Assembly (NCBI RefSeq): GCF_000213175.1
Contig: NW_009799100.1
Coordinates: forward strand, 4,219,099 to 4,283,098
Source of the DNA: Neurospora tetrasperma FGSC 2508
Lineage: Eukaryota; Ascomycota; Sordariomycetes; Sordariales; Sordariaceae
Direction: 5' to 3'
Length of the DNA: 64,000 nt
A program made the position numbers and the translations under genes. The notes below the pieces were generated by a model. It had not been told where the DNA came from, made no database searches, and was given only the letters and a program-made list of their open reading frames with translations. Of this stretch, positions 24,008 through 34,274 are shown piece after piece; within the stretch, counting starts at the first letter, position 1, and each line of letters starts with the position of its first letter.

Positions 24008-25567
24008 ATGACGACAGCGAACCAAGGAACTCCCGATCATCGGGACCAAGAAGACGGAGGCGAAGGCCAGCCACGGCAAGGTGGAAAGAGTGGACCACTC
24101 GGTCCACGACCAGGCTCGGGAGTAAACAAGCGAACGACCAAAGCCTCTGCCAAGGGCGGACGAGCAAAGAAGTCCCTTTTGAGACGTTCCCTCGACCCCG
24201 ACAACAACATGAATCCAAACATTCCGTTTGTCTCCACGCCGGCAGACACTCCATCGCCCTTTCCTGAACCGACGCCCCTGCAGAGCGATGCGGATGCCAA
24301 GTATGAAGGAGAGCGTGCACGCAACAACCAGTCGGCAAAACGCTCCCGTATTCGCAAGGCCCTTTACGTTGTCGAACTGGACAATGCCGTTACGGGATAT
24401 GAATACAACTTCAAACTCTTTTACAAGATGTACAAGGAGGCCAAGCAGAAACTAATCGATCATGGTCTAGGAGGCGATCTTCCCCCTGACCCGCCCATCT
24501 GGGTCCGAAAGCCAATCCCTGTAGGTCAGGATGTCGACACACAAGAATACCGCAAGAAGCTCGAGACCGCGGTAGAGAGTGGCGAGCTCGTCCCGCTCGG
24601 ACTCGATTTCGCTGAGTCGGTGGCCCTCCAGGTCGGCAAGACAACGGGATCAGCGCAACAGACAGAGGAAGCCAAGGCGTTACAGGACGCAAAGGAGAAG
24701 TACGAAAAGACAGTCAAACAGGAGGACAAGTACGCCGAGGAGTTGCAGGATATGGAGAAGAAAATGCAGGAACTGCAACACAAGCTTTGGGAGGTCCAAC
24801 ATAACCGACAATCACTGGGGAACGTGGTGAACCGCTATCAGGCACGACAAGCGGGCGACAACAATGCGGGCCCGTCTGCTCTCCAGGGCAATGGTACAAA
24901 TCTACCCTACAGGCCGCCTGTGCCGGAGACTGCTCATCTTCCCCAGCGACTTCAGAAAATGGCCTCGCAAAGCCGGAAGGAACGTACGCTCGAGGAACTT
25001 GCAGCTTCATGGCCGGTGCGATCCTGTCTTGAGAATCCTCAGATGGTGATGGAGATGGACCAGAACCCAATTGAGGCCAAATTGGAGCAGCCTGAGGACG
25101 CCCGACTTGATGGTCTTCCTGTGCCAACATTCGACGGATACCACCATCAAAGTCAGCAACAGCAGGCCAACCCCAATCATCCCACAAATCCTAGTTTCGC
25201 TCAGTGGTGCCAGGCCCAGGGAGAACCTAGCTTTCTTGATTATTCCAATGCTTCTGGAAATCCGGATGCGGTTTCGGCTGGCAACTTCAATGAGTATCCC
25301 TGGCCAGGCGAGGGTGTCGACTTCACTGGAGGAGAGTCACACTTTATGAGTAGTGACGATCATCTGCCAGGGACGGGCCACGATGCGGCACTCCCAAGCA
25401 CATCTCAACCACTCTCGCCGAGTATTTGCTTTGCCGATCTTCACCTGAGTCCAGAAATGGGTAATATGTTTATGGAGACGGGCGAGCAAAGTTCCGGCGA
25501 TCCGAACCAAGGAAACTATCACGGATCATATGGTCAGCAGACGGATCAGTTCAACCAGTTCTACTGA
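24008..25567 (+). CDS. bZIP transcription factor
   Basis: Single exon, 519 residues, starting at the first ATG of the open frame (MTTANQG). The N-terminus is polar and basic (KRTTKASAKGGRAKKS, about 41-56). The bZIP basic region is at 102-117 (ERARNNQSAKRSRIRK), which fits N-x2-S-A-x-R-S-R. The following helix (LYVVELDNAV, then YKMYKEAKQKL) is a weak zipper with imperfect leucine spacing. A separate strong coiled coil lies at about 219-280 (EEAKALQDAKEKYEK, then MEKKMQELQHKLWEV). The C-terminal half is Gln/Asn/Ser/Pro-rich and acidic, as in activation domains. It should be a nuclear DNA-binding regulator, probably dimeric through the second coiled coil. I cannot assign it to a named fungal bZIP (it does not look like CPC-1, AP-1 or HapX types). 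Upstream ORFs suggest translational control. Confidence 0.85.
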   Translation: MTTANQGTPDHRDQEDGGEGQPRQGGKSGPLGPRPGSGVNKRTTKASAKGGRAKKSLLRRSLDPDNNMNPNIPFVSTPADTPSPFPEPTPLQSDADAKYEGERARNNQSAKRSRIRKALYVVELDNAVTGYEYNFKLFYKMYKEAKQKLIDHGLGGDLPPDPPIWVRKPIPVGQDVDTQEYRKKLETAVESGELVPLGLDFAESVALQVGKTTGSAQQTEEAKALQDAKEKYEKTVKQEDKYAEELQDMEKKMQELQHKLWEVQHNRQSLGNVVNRYQARQAGDNNAGPSALQGNGTNLPYRPPVPETAHLPQRLQKMASQSRKERTLEELAASWPVRSCLENPQMVMEMDQNPIEAKLEQPEDARLDGLPVPTFDGYHHQSQQQQANPNHPTNPSFAQWCQAQGEPSFLDYSNASGNPDAVSAGNFNEYPWPGEGVDFTGGESHFMSSDDHLPGTGHDAALPSTSQPLSPSICFADLHLSPEMGNMFMETGEQSSGDPNQGNYHGSYGQQTDQFNQFY

Positions 25568-27358
25568 TAAGCCTGGAGAGGGTCGTTCATTTGGGAGGAA
25601 TTTGGTTTCGGTTTTTCGCTCTCATCGATTGCATTTACACACAACAGGATACCACTTCACAGCGAGGCGTTTCTTTTTTTTTGGCAAGTAGATGGGAAAG
25701 AGAAGTTGTTTTTGGCTGCGGGGGCTTTTAATTTCCGCACCTAGATGGATACAAGGAAGATGGCGGGCCTCGACGGGACAAGGGGGGTGGATGTATGGAA
25801 AAAGACCATTGGACGTACCTCCATGATTAGGCGTGCACAAGTACCCGTGCCTCGCCCCTGCGTGCGCCTTGGGTAAGGGACGAGCGGATGGGTCATGAAC
25901 ATGGACGGGCATTGAATTTGTCGTCATGGTACACAGCAACGTCGTACAGCATATCTGCAGTGTTAGATTGCAATATCGCTCCATCAATCCTCCTGGTCTG
26001 CCGGAAAGGGATAGGAAAATGACAAGACATGGTAGTCACACACATGGGTAGCTCTTCCATTCTGCTTTCACGTGTCGCACATGTTCAACGTCCTCCCTCT
26101 CTTGTGTGATTGAGGAAGCCCTCACCAGTAGATTCTGAAGATTGATTAACTTGGCATCCGAAGAGGTGCCGACGTTGAAGAGACAATATAGCGGTTTTGT
26201 GGCCGATGCTTGTTGTGTCTGCTAGTCTAATGTGATCGAAACCTTGGGGTATGTATGTTGAGGTGGCAACAAAGTGCCGGAAAGTATTGATCAACATATT
26301 ATGACATGGAGGACGTAGCTTGTCTGTTATATAGCAGTCTCTCAACACATGGCTGAAGATATGCGCTGGAGGGAGCTGCTTTGCGCACGCCAACAGGTTA
26401 GTGACCTCCAGAGGATTCGGCCATAGAGGGGCAGCAGAGATGAACTCCATAGTACCTAGTTCGTGTGCTGAGATATGAAGAGATCGCGGATCTGTCGGAA
26501 GGTGGGACAAGGCTATTGTGTCGTGTCCAGGAGGTGAAGTATCGCGAATCTGTTGTGCACTGGAGAGTATTGAAGTTATAGGGGGAAAACGAGACACGCA
26601 GCGAGATCATGATGCAGGTACAGCCTCAAGTTGGCGAATGACGGCGGGACGTCTTGAGTGTATCTGTGGGTGATTGGAAGGTACTTAGGAGGGAAGCCGT
26701 GGTCAATGGTGCCTTCTAGTCTTCGGTTCTTGTTCGCTGGCGCATCATTACAGAAAGCAATTTGTATCGCACCTACCTTCAAAATAATCGTGTGTTTTAT
26801 CCTCCCATCCCGGAAGGAACTTGATTCCCACCACTCGTCGATTTGAAAACCAACTCGCTTCGTGACTTGCATCAAAAATGAAGCTTTGCTAACATGGAAC
26901 ATTTCTTTCATTCTAGACGGCTCTTGAAACCACGACGCTTCAGGAATTTTACGTCGTCATTTCCGAATTTCCAGGATGGATTGTGTCTGTCGTGATATCA
27001 AAGTAGCCATCACTCATGTATCATTTCCTAGATACTAAGTGTCACCCTTTGTGTGACACAGAGTGACACTACAAGATCGTCCAACATCGCGCGCCTGCTT
27101 CCGATGACTATGGTATCTCCCAAAAAGAAATAGAAACTGACAATAGAAAGAGTGAACGTTCTTGGTGATTCCTCTTTCACCAAACTCCGATCGAACCGCT
27201 TTCTTCCAAGGCACCCCGATTAACGCCCCAGTCGCCACAGCGAGCGAATAGCCATCAAGTCATCCCCTGTGAGAACAACGTAGTATCCGGTGACAACTCC
27301 AAGTCCCATAAGCTAGTATCCTATACAAGTGTTCTAAGTCGTCCGTTTCGTCCGTCTA
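25568..27358. other. Intergenic, no gene supported
   Basis: The first few hundred bases are presumably the 3' UTR of the bZIP gene. An open frame of about 170 codons on the minus strand (26085-26597) starts at GTG, has no motif and was not accepted. A cluster of GTGTCAC/GTGACAC heptamers sits at 27038-27070. Confidence 0.5.
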
Positions 27359-28089
27359 TTATGTCGCATAGGGCTGCTGCGAATATGCCGGTTGCGGAGG
27401 AAGCTCATTAGCAGTGGCGGGCGCAACGGAGGCGGTTGGCTGTACTTGTCCAAGTTCGGCCTGGCTGAGCTTTGGCGTCGTAGCTTCGCGAACGCAAGCG
27501 AGGATGAAGAAGACAAGATCGATGATTGACAGGACCCTGTGACAATACCGTTAGCCCTACCAAAAAGGGAAAGCTTTTTGGACATGAGAAAAGCTTACCA
27601 GGCAACGGCACCTAGACCAGCGCACACAGCCATAGCCGAGCCATAGTCATGAATTGCACCATAGTAGTAGCCAGACCAGTCAAGCGCGACAGCTGCCTCG
27701 CTAGCCGCATATGCCCAGCCCACAAGCCAGAAGATCACTGCGAGACTGTAAAGAATAAGACCGACGATGCGATAGAAGAGATGTGGCGCTCCAAACTGGA
27801 ACCCGAGGGAGCCGCCGTAAACAACAAGACTCCAAATAGTCTGAAGGAACTGGCATTAGCTCTTGCGCTGACTCCTGATTACAAAAGAGTCACATACCAC
27901 AAAGATCATCATCCCACTAGCGCCCGTATATCCATAAGCCGCAGACCCTCCTCCGGCAAACATCGAGACAGCCCACGCCGCAACCCCCAGAAGAACAAGT
28001 GACAGCACGAGGATGGCGATCCGAATGTAGAGAATCCATGATGGAAATGGAGGGACTCCAACAGCGGTGAGTCCACGAGCCGACGCCAT
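27359..28089 (-). CDS. MARVEL-like four-helix membrane protein
   Basis: The exons on the minus strand are 28089-27898, 27840-27599 and 27536-27359, giving 203 residues. Intron 1 (57 nt, GTATGT..TTCAG, phase 0) joins FV to TIWS. Intron 2 (GTAAGC, GCTAAC, ACAG) joins AVAW to VLSI. Four hydrophobic segments are visible: about 15-38 (ILYIRIAILVLSLVLLGVAA), 52-75, 80-106 (GLILYSLAVIFWLVGWAYA) and 120-158 (continuing into IIDLVFFILACV). A short cytosolic-type tail follows (Gln/Pro/Ala-rich, ending QQPYAT). The topology matches fungal MARVEL-domain proteins of the plasma membrane (non-classical export or eisosome-associated types). This is based on topology and tail character rather than on a diagnostic motif, so the specific role is open. 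The ATG chosen is the only one before the first helix. Confidence 0.82.
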
Positions 28090-30133
28090 CTTGTATTTCG
28101 CGCCTCTTGGGGCTATTTGATATCGATATCGATCGATGGCTAGGTCCAAGTTATTCAAATTTCGGTGGTTGAATTCGGACACTGGTTCGCGTATCACAAC
28201 AAAATTCGGGTTGTTGGTTGAAGACAGAGAAACAGAGCTGTAATATCACCTCTTATTCAAACAAAGAGCAAGCTGCACGGCAACCTACCGTCCAGCCCTT
28301 CTTATTCTAATCTTTCTCTTCACACCTTCAGCCCGCAGCATTGTAATCTCCTCATCGTCAAGCCACTCATAGCGCCAATTGGTTGCCTCCCCTCCCGCCT
28401 TTCGATTTCGGGCACACACCGGAGTGTAACGTGAGGGATGACTCTACCCTTCTTCACCCCCTGCTGTCCGGTTATGGCTAGATGATGGTTGCGAAAGGGG
28501 GGCTATGAAGAGTGACGGCAGTACAAAGCCTGTAATGCCATACTGGCGAGCGCTCTGCGTGGTAGACGTGGGTGGTTTGAGTAATACGACCAGGAGAAAA
28601 AAAAGCTGCGATTCGTGGAGGAGAGCGCCAAGTCGTTTGAAACTTCCGGTCTCGCTTGGGAGCTGAAAGAGGTCCCCTGTTACACAACGCCGATAGTTTT
28701 TCCCTGCAGCACCTCTTTCGGTTTCCGGATAGGATCTTCTTTGTGAATGATCTTGTGAGTATCTTCTTCTCCTCTGTGATGGAGCAGCCCGCATTAGCTT
28801 GAGATGATGGAAGATCAAAAGTGACTTGGGCACCGACAAATTGCCAACGTGACTTCCAGATTGCCGGATTCTGTGGTATATATTCTTGTAACATTCATCC
28901 CAAGCCGGGACGGTCGAGATGAACTAAGGACAGAGTCAGAAACCATCGCTGGAAGCGTTAAAAGAATTGGCACACGGGGTCCTCATCCCCTCGAAGTGTG
29001 TGAGTGTGTGAGTGATGTGGTATCCCCGCAGTTGGGCAGTTGTGTTCTTTGGAGCACCCACACGCATCTTTGGCGTTTTCACATACCGCTGATTGGGCGG
29101 CTGGCATTGAAAGGGAATAAAAATAGCATCGTCAAACGGCCTGCCATGAATATCCCAATCACACAACATGGGGAGTGTTGCAAAGGTGCAACTTAAGCGA
29201 AGTGTGCGGCTGAGACTAGCGGCGACATGGAGACAGCAACGTGACTGATGACGTGCAGTAGTAGCTCTGGGTTGAGCTGGCATTTAGTTAGTTTTTGGCA
29301 ACTTCTTGTTAGTAACTTTCCATTGTTTCTTGACCAGTAGTAACACCGTTTAAGCTGCGTTAACAATAAACGGGATCCGCGATAAGACGGGCGAATTTAG
29401 CACCGGCAGATAAGATACTCGACCCCTCTCATCTTCTTCGTCCGAATATTTGCATACATTGGAGCAGGAACCCAACATCAGGTTCGGCTCGTAGGGAGCT
29501 CACCAGTATTCAGTTCATGAGCTGTCAGGGACAGATAAGCCATGCTTTCGACGCTCCACGTGGGGAGAAAACGCTCTTTCGTAGACTCCAACAAACAAAG
29601 GGGCAATTCAAAGGCTCATCAAGCGCATTTATATTCATCTCCATTGAATTTCCGTCGTGTTGTCTTGAATAGTGTACCTTCTTTTCAAGGTTTGCGAATG
29701 CCTTCGTCGTCGAACGCGAATTTAAATGATGCAGCGTGATCCCTCACCTCCAACCCTAACCCGGTACGATGATGAGCGGGCATCTTCCCCGCAAAAATGT
29801 TGGCGATGACTTCATCACAACCAGATAAAGTGGGGCCAAAAGCCGTAGAGGTTCCCGTCACTTTTTACAAGCAATACACCAGGTCACGAAAGTGTCTCTC
29901 TTTGAGCTTCTGAATTCAGTCATTAATCAAATCATCAAAATCAAGAGACATCTGTGCCCATCGAACTATTCTCGGCGCATACTTTAGCAGTATTATCCAA
30001 CCTCTGCGCCTGTTCGCGACGGTTACAGTAACACGCAACGAAAGCATCCCCTAATCTATGTAGTACAGTCACGATAATAGATCGCAACCACAAACATTCC
30101 TCACCCAACACTGAGACGAAGCCAACCGCAACT
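28090..30133. other. Intergenic, no gene supported
   Basis: This contains promoter sequence for the two flanking divergent genes (MARVEL-like on minus, small membrane protein on plus). Open frames of up to about 140 codons lack motifs or splice-extended continuity. Confidence 0.5.
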
Positions 30134-30722
30134 ATGTCCGGTCCTGGTCGAAGCACCACTCCTGGTCGGGTGACCTCTTCTCTCCCCATCAGCTCCGTAA
30201 TCTTCTACGGCCTGGGCGCCGGTCTCGTTGGCGTCACCATGTACGCACTTACACTCTCTTCCCGCCTCAGCTTCCGTCAACATCTACCAAAGACACGTCT
30301 CCCCCACCAACTCAAACTAACCATTTCCCAAATCCAGGATGACCCTGGCCGAAAAGTCCGAACAACTCTTGACCTCTCGTCCCAACTCATACGTGCCCGC
30401 GCGCACCCTCGAGCGGCTCATCTCCGTGCGTGCCTCGACCGACACGCAGCTCTGGGGACTCAACATGGCGATGCACTACGGACAGGGAGCAGCGGCGGGC
30501 GTGATTCGGGCGCTGATGAGCTGGAACGGGATCCGGGGCCCGTTTGCCGACCTGATCTTTGTCGGGGTCCGCTTACTGATTGACCAGACGCTGGAGAACT
30601 GGACGGGTGTGGGCGCGCCGCCATGGACGTGGCCAGTCGACGAGCAAATACTTGATATTCTGCACAAGACGGTGTTTGCGGTGACGACCGGGTGGGCGGT
30701 TGATCGGTGGTTGGTTACATGA
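30134..30722 (+). CDS. Small single-helix membrane protein of unknown function
   Basis: The exons are 30134-30240 and 30338-30722, giving 163 residues. The 97-nt intron has donor GTACGC, branch ACTAAC and acceptor CAG, and joins ACC AT to G ATG ACC. The N-terminus is Ser/Thr/Gly/Pro-rich. One transmembrane helix at about 18-37 (ISSVIFYGLGAGLVGVTM) is followed by a soluble or amphipathic part with LGMN-like text (WGLNMAMHYGQGAAAGVIRALMS) and a C-terminal segment PPWTWPVDEQILDILHK..GWAVDRW. The Gly/Ala-rich second hydrophobic patch could be a re-entrant or second helix. I do not recognise a domain. Clean splicing and a strongly protein-like second exon argue that it is real, perhaps an organelle or ER membrane protein conserved in filamentous fungi. 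Confidence 0.78.
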
Positions 30723-31036
30723 GGAGGGGGTTGGAGGTGAAAAGAGGTATGTTCTCAATGAAGTGGGATACGGGAGTTTGGTATGGTTTTGATCATTGAT
30801 GAATGAATGCGGAATTCAAGAAGAATCATAATAACAGCTCATTGTACTAATGGCAATACCTGACTAGAACGTGAGTATGAACACGAAAACGAACAACAGA
30901 AAGATGATTCAAACCAAAAAGCAAGAGGCACCCGAGTCAAGCTAGGAATTGGCATGATGGAATATGTAAAACGAAAAAAGAAATAACATATGCCCAGAAG
31001 GCGGAAAAGGGAAAATTGCCAAAAAGATAACTTTTG
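30723..31036. other. Intergenic between membrane-protein gene and tRNA-Asn
   Basis: This holds the 3' flank of the preceding gene and the pol III terminator of tRNA-Asn (T-run on the minus strand at about 31019-31024). Nothing else is seen. Confidence 0.5.
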
Positions 31037-31110
31037 CTCCCTCGGTAAGGATCGAACTTACAGCCTCCAGATTAACAGTCTGACGCGCTAGCCAATTGCG
31101 CCACGAGGGA
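31037..31110 (-). tRNA. tRNA-Asn (GTT)
   Basis: A 74-nt cloverleaf on the minus strand. The acceptor is TCCCTCG/CGAGGGA, the D stem GCGC/GCGC, the anticodon stem TCAGA/TCTGG with loop CTGTTAA (anticodon GTT), and the T arm GTAAG-TTCGATC-CTTAC. The discriminator is G. No intron. Confidence 0.96.
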
Positions 31111-31436
31111 TCAATTGTTGAGGAGGAAACTCATTCAGGTCATTACATAGTCAGCGTTCACAGTTGCGTACGGGGTACTTATGTACACTTCGGCCGCGCA
31201 TGGCAGTCTTCAGTTCACAAACACACGGTAGCAAACGACATAAACACCACCTAACTCAAAGAGAGGGTCTAACCAGGAAGGGATATCTATTGTATTGCTC
31301 ATTCAAGCTCATAGACTTCATTTAATCATGATTCATGCCATACCTATATCCAAAAAAAAATATATGCTATCCCCATGGTATCCAATGTATGGAAAAGTTA
31401 AGAAGACTCCGAGAAAAAAAAAATCGATACCCCAGT
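31111..31436. other. Intergenic between tRNA-Asn and guanine deaminase
   Basis: This holds the upstream flank of the tRNA and the 3' flank of the deaminase gene. No further feature is seen. Confidence 0.5.
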
Positions 31437-33003
31437 CTATTTCCTCTCATGCACCAACCTCCCCTTGACCCAAACTTTCTTCGTGTTCCTATCGTCGCCG
31501 TTAAACAACCACTTGGCCACTTTATTCGGCCAACTTTCCCACCCAAACACATCTACATTCCCTTCCTCCTCCTTTTCCTCACCTTCATATTCTTCATCCA
31601 CCACATCCCTCCCCAGCCCAATCAACTGCGCATCCCACTCCATGCCCACCTCAAACCCGCCCACCTTTCCTTTCATCCCTACTAGTTCCGCTCCTCCTTT
31701 TGTAGCCAGATACAGCACCTCTTCCACCGTCAGCTTGGCCCTCTCCCTATCTATCCCGTCCTTATTCGCCTTGTTAGCCTTGCTCTCCTTCTCCGCATTG
31801 CCGTCTTTATTCGTCTTGCCCTCCGTCTCTGCCTCACTCTCCTTCTCCCCCCTTATTCTCCTTCTCCGCCGGCGCACATCCCATAGCCACATGCCGGCTC
31901 ACCAGCGCCGCCTGCCTCGCCATCTCCAACACTGATGGGCTATACCCGCCGCTCATATCCGTACCCAAACCGACCTCAATGCCGCGCTCCAGTAGCCACC
32001 TCACCCGCGCTGCGCCGCTCGTAAGAGCGCTGTTGCTGCACGGGCAGTGACTGACCTTGCTTCCCCTTGCCTTGATGATCTGCACCTCCTCTTCTGATAG
32101 GTGCACGCCGTGCGCCAGGATGGTCTTGTCCGTCAGCAGGCCAAAGGTGTCGTACACGTGCGTGTAGGTGTCCCCTTTCGCTCCGATCTTCTTGGCAGGG
32201 AACATTTCCTTCACCAGCGCAATCTCGCCTTCGTTCTCCGAGATGTGCGTTTGAACGGGGAGGCCCGTTTCGGCCGCTAGCTTGCCTAGTTCGGCCATCA
32301 GGGGCGCCGAGCACGAAGGCGCGAAGCGCGGGGTGATCACGGGGCGGACGATGGCGCCGGTCGGATCGATGGACTGGATGTAGGTGATCGATTCGCGGGT
32401 GGCGGCCACAGAGTCAGCGGCCGAGGCGTCGCGGTAGTACTTCGGGGACAGCTGATCCATGCACACACGGCCGACGAGGGCGCGCTGACCGGCGCGCAGA
32501 CACAGGTCGGCGAGCAAGTTGGTGGTAGTGACGTCTTTGGTGGCGTAGTAGGCGGCGCACGTGGTGCCATGGCTCAGGGTCTTGCGGATAACGCGGTTGT
32601 AAACGGTCCGGGCCTTGGCCGGATCCGAGAGCGAAGCCTCGAGTGGAAATGTGTAGGTCTCGAGCCAGTCGAGGAGAGTGGACTTGCCGAAGATACCAAC
32701 ATTGGGGTACTGCGGGGCGTGCAGGTGAGTGTCGATGAAGCCGGGGAAGAAGAATTGGTTATGGGAAGCTAGGGAGGAGTGTATGGAAACGCTGTCCGGA
32801 GCCCAGCCTAGGCGTGGGAAAAAAGTGCTGGCGGCCTGAGAGAGATCATAGTCTGGCTCGATGGCAACAATGGTGCCATTCTGGTCAACAGCAACGGCCG
32901 TGTTGTGGAGATATTCGAGGTCGGTCAGGGTCTTGGGGTAAATAAAGGTGCCGTAGAAGAGTTGATTCTGAGTGGCCAGGGTTGTTTGTTCTTGAGAACC
33001 CAT
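31437..33003 (-). CDS. Guanine deaminase
   Basis: The exons on the minus strand are 33003-31838 and 31746-31437, giving 491 residues. The enzyme hydrolyses guanine to xanthine in purine salvage and catabolism and is a zinc amidohydrolase of the cytosol. Visible motifs are PGFIDTHLHAPQYPN (Zn ligands H93, H95), QTHISENEGE (H253), ILAHGVHLSEEE (H298), SHCPCSNSALTSG and GLGTDMSGGYSPSVLEMAR (Zn ligand D349). The start is the first ATG in frame (MGSQEQ). The frame stops after a Lys/Glu-rich stretch, and the conserved C-terminus (LTVEEVLYLATKGGAELVG) lies in another frame. A 91-nt intron (GTGAGG, GGCTAAC, GATAG) restores continuity exactly. An acidic insert (EEYEGEEKEEEG) near the C-terminus is unusual but low-complexity. 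A GATA-type site lies about 95 nt upstream. Confidence 0.94.
31747..31837 (-). other. Intron in guanine deaminase low-complexity region
   Basis: On the minus strand the donor is GTGAGG, the branch site GGCTAAC and the acceptor GATAG; 91 nt. The exon ends GGA GA and resumes G GAG AGG, so the frame is kept. Both sides encode Lys/Glu-rich sequence, which makes the junction easy to miss. Confidence 0.82.
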
Positions 33004-34274
33004 GATGTCTGCGTTGTATGTAGTATAAGAGGACCGATGTCTCTTAAACTCCCCCAAAATATGTAGGTAGGTACCTTGCTGGAAAGTGAAGGATACAGAT
33101 AAGGCACCTTGCGCTCAGACCCTCAATATGCTTGTTCGAGCCGTCCCGGTTCGGCTTTTCTGATGGAAGACTTGGTCGAAGCAATTGCCAATGATGCCCT
33201 GATTATGCGCGGCTGACAAGAAGACGCCGGATTCTCGGTTTTGCACACGATGGGTCTGGCTCAAGTGAAGGCTGTAACGGTCTGACGATTAAGCAGATGC
33301 AAGTCGAACTCTGACAGGTGCGAGCTGCTGTGTGCGCTTTCATACAACGTGTCCTCTTTATTGCTTACATATAGCGATGAGAAATGGCATCAAACCCCCC
33401 AGTAACCAGGAAGGAAAGAACAAAAGTTCGGGGAGAAGATGGTTTTTATAGGTCTGTCTTAGTCATCGGGAAACAACAGGCTGGTTGGTGGTGATAAGAG
33501 CGTCAAATGGCTATTACCCCTACCGAGCCATATCACCAATCAACATCGATTAAAGCCGAAACATTTACCATGCCGATTCTCTCTAGGAACCTCAACGTGT
33601 TCCTCATTGCTTCTTTACATACCCGCCTACCGCCGATACGCGATAGGTTATCGAGTATATCGGTGGATCCGGTCCCTTGATTTCTGTCTTTAAAGTGCGG
33701 TCAGCGCCGGCTGCCGATCCGAGCCTACCAACGGGTACTGGTGAGTCCAACCACTCGGAGATCATCGGATTTTGGCACTCATCCCCTGGACTTTCTGATC
33801 AGCATCACTTGCCCGATTGCGACCTGATTGATCAATCTGATTGGCCAATCTGAACATGTCAAGGCGTCCTGCCATGACGTCTTGATAAGCCCAAGATAAC
33901 ACCAAACAGCGAGTGCCAAAATCGCGGCTTGGTAGCAGCGTTTGAGGTCAAATGGTCACAGTCTCTCCTAATCTTGTTCTTGTGAACGGCGTTGTCTTTG
34001 TCACCTCATCTATTTTCCCACTCCTTCAGACTTTCGATACCATTTAGCTAAATCAGCCATCTAAAATATACGCCCGGCCGCCGACAAATGCTGGCAAAAT
34101 ATAACATATTTTATAACTCCTGTAATCCACCACTTCTTGCCTTCCGTCCAAATAACCGCCAAGTTCATGGATGCTGAATAGTGATATGCGGCGGATCAAA
34201 GCCACTGAAACCAAAGGATATGTAAGCATCTAAACCAGTTCCCATTGCTCATCGCTCTCGTTTCTTCTCTTCTT
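33004..34274. other. Intergenic: guanine deaminase promoter and FAS alpha 3' flank
   Basis: No gene is seen in this 1.27 kb. TAGGTAGGTACC at 33064-33075 is one copy of the dispersed motif. AGATAA at 33097-33102 fits the HGATAR site of NIT2/AreA nitrogen regulators, which would suit a purine-catabolic gene. A six-base match alone is weak evidence. Confidence 0.45.
33097..33102. promoter_or_regulatory. Possible GATA-factor (NIT2/AreA-type) site
   Basis: The sequence AGATAA fits HGATAR and lies 94 nt before the guanine deaminase start codon. Nitrogen regulation of purine catabolism is known in Neurospora and Aspergillus. Only one site is close to the gene, so chance occurrence is quite possible. 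Confidence 0.3.

Noticed and set aside
26085-26597. 170-codon minus-strand frame
   Set aside because: It opens at GTG rather than ATG, has no domain and no splice extension.
31834-31892. Frameshift mutation in guanine deaminase at the G6 run
   Set aside because: An intron with proper donor, branch site, acceptor and phase explains the frame change without any mutation. Kept as an intron call.
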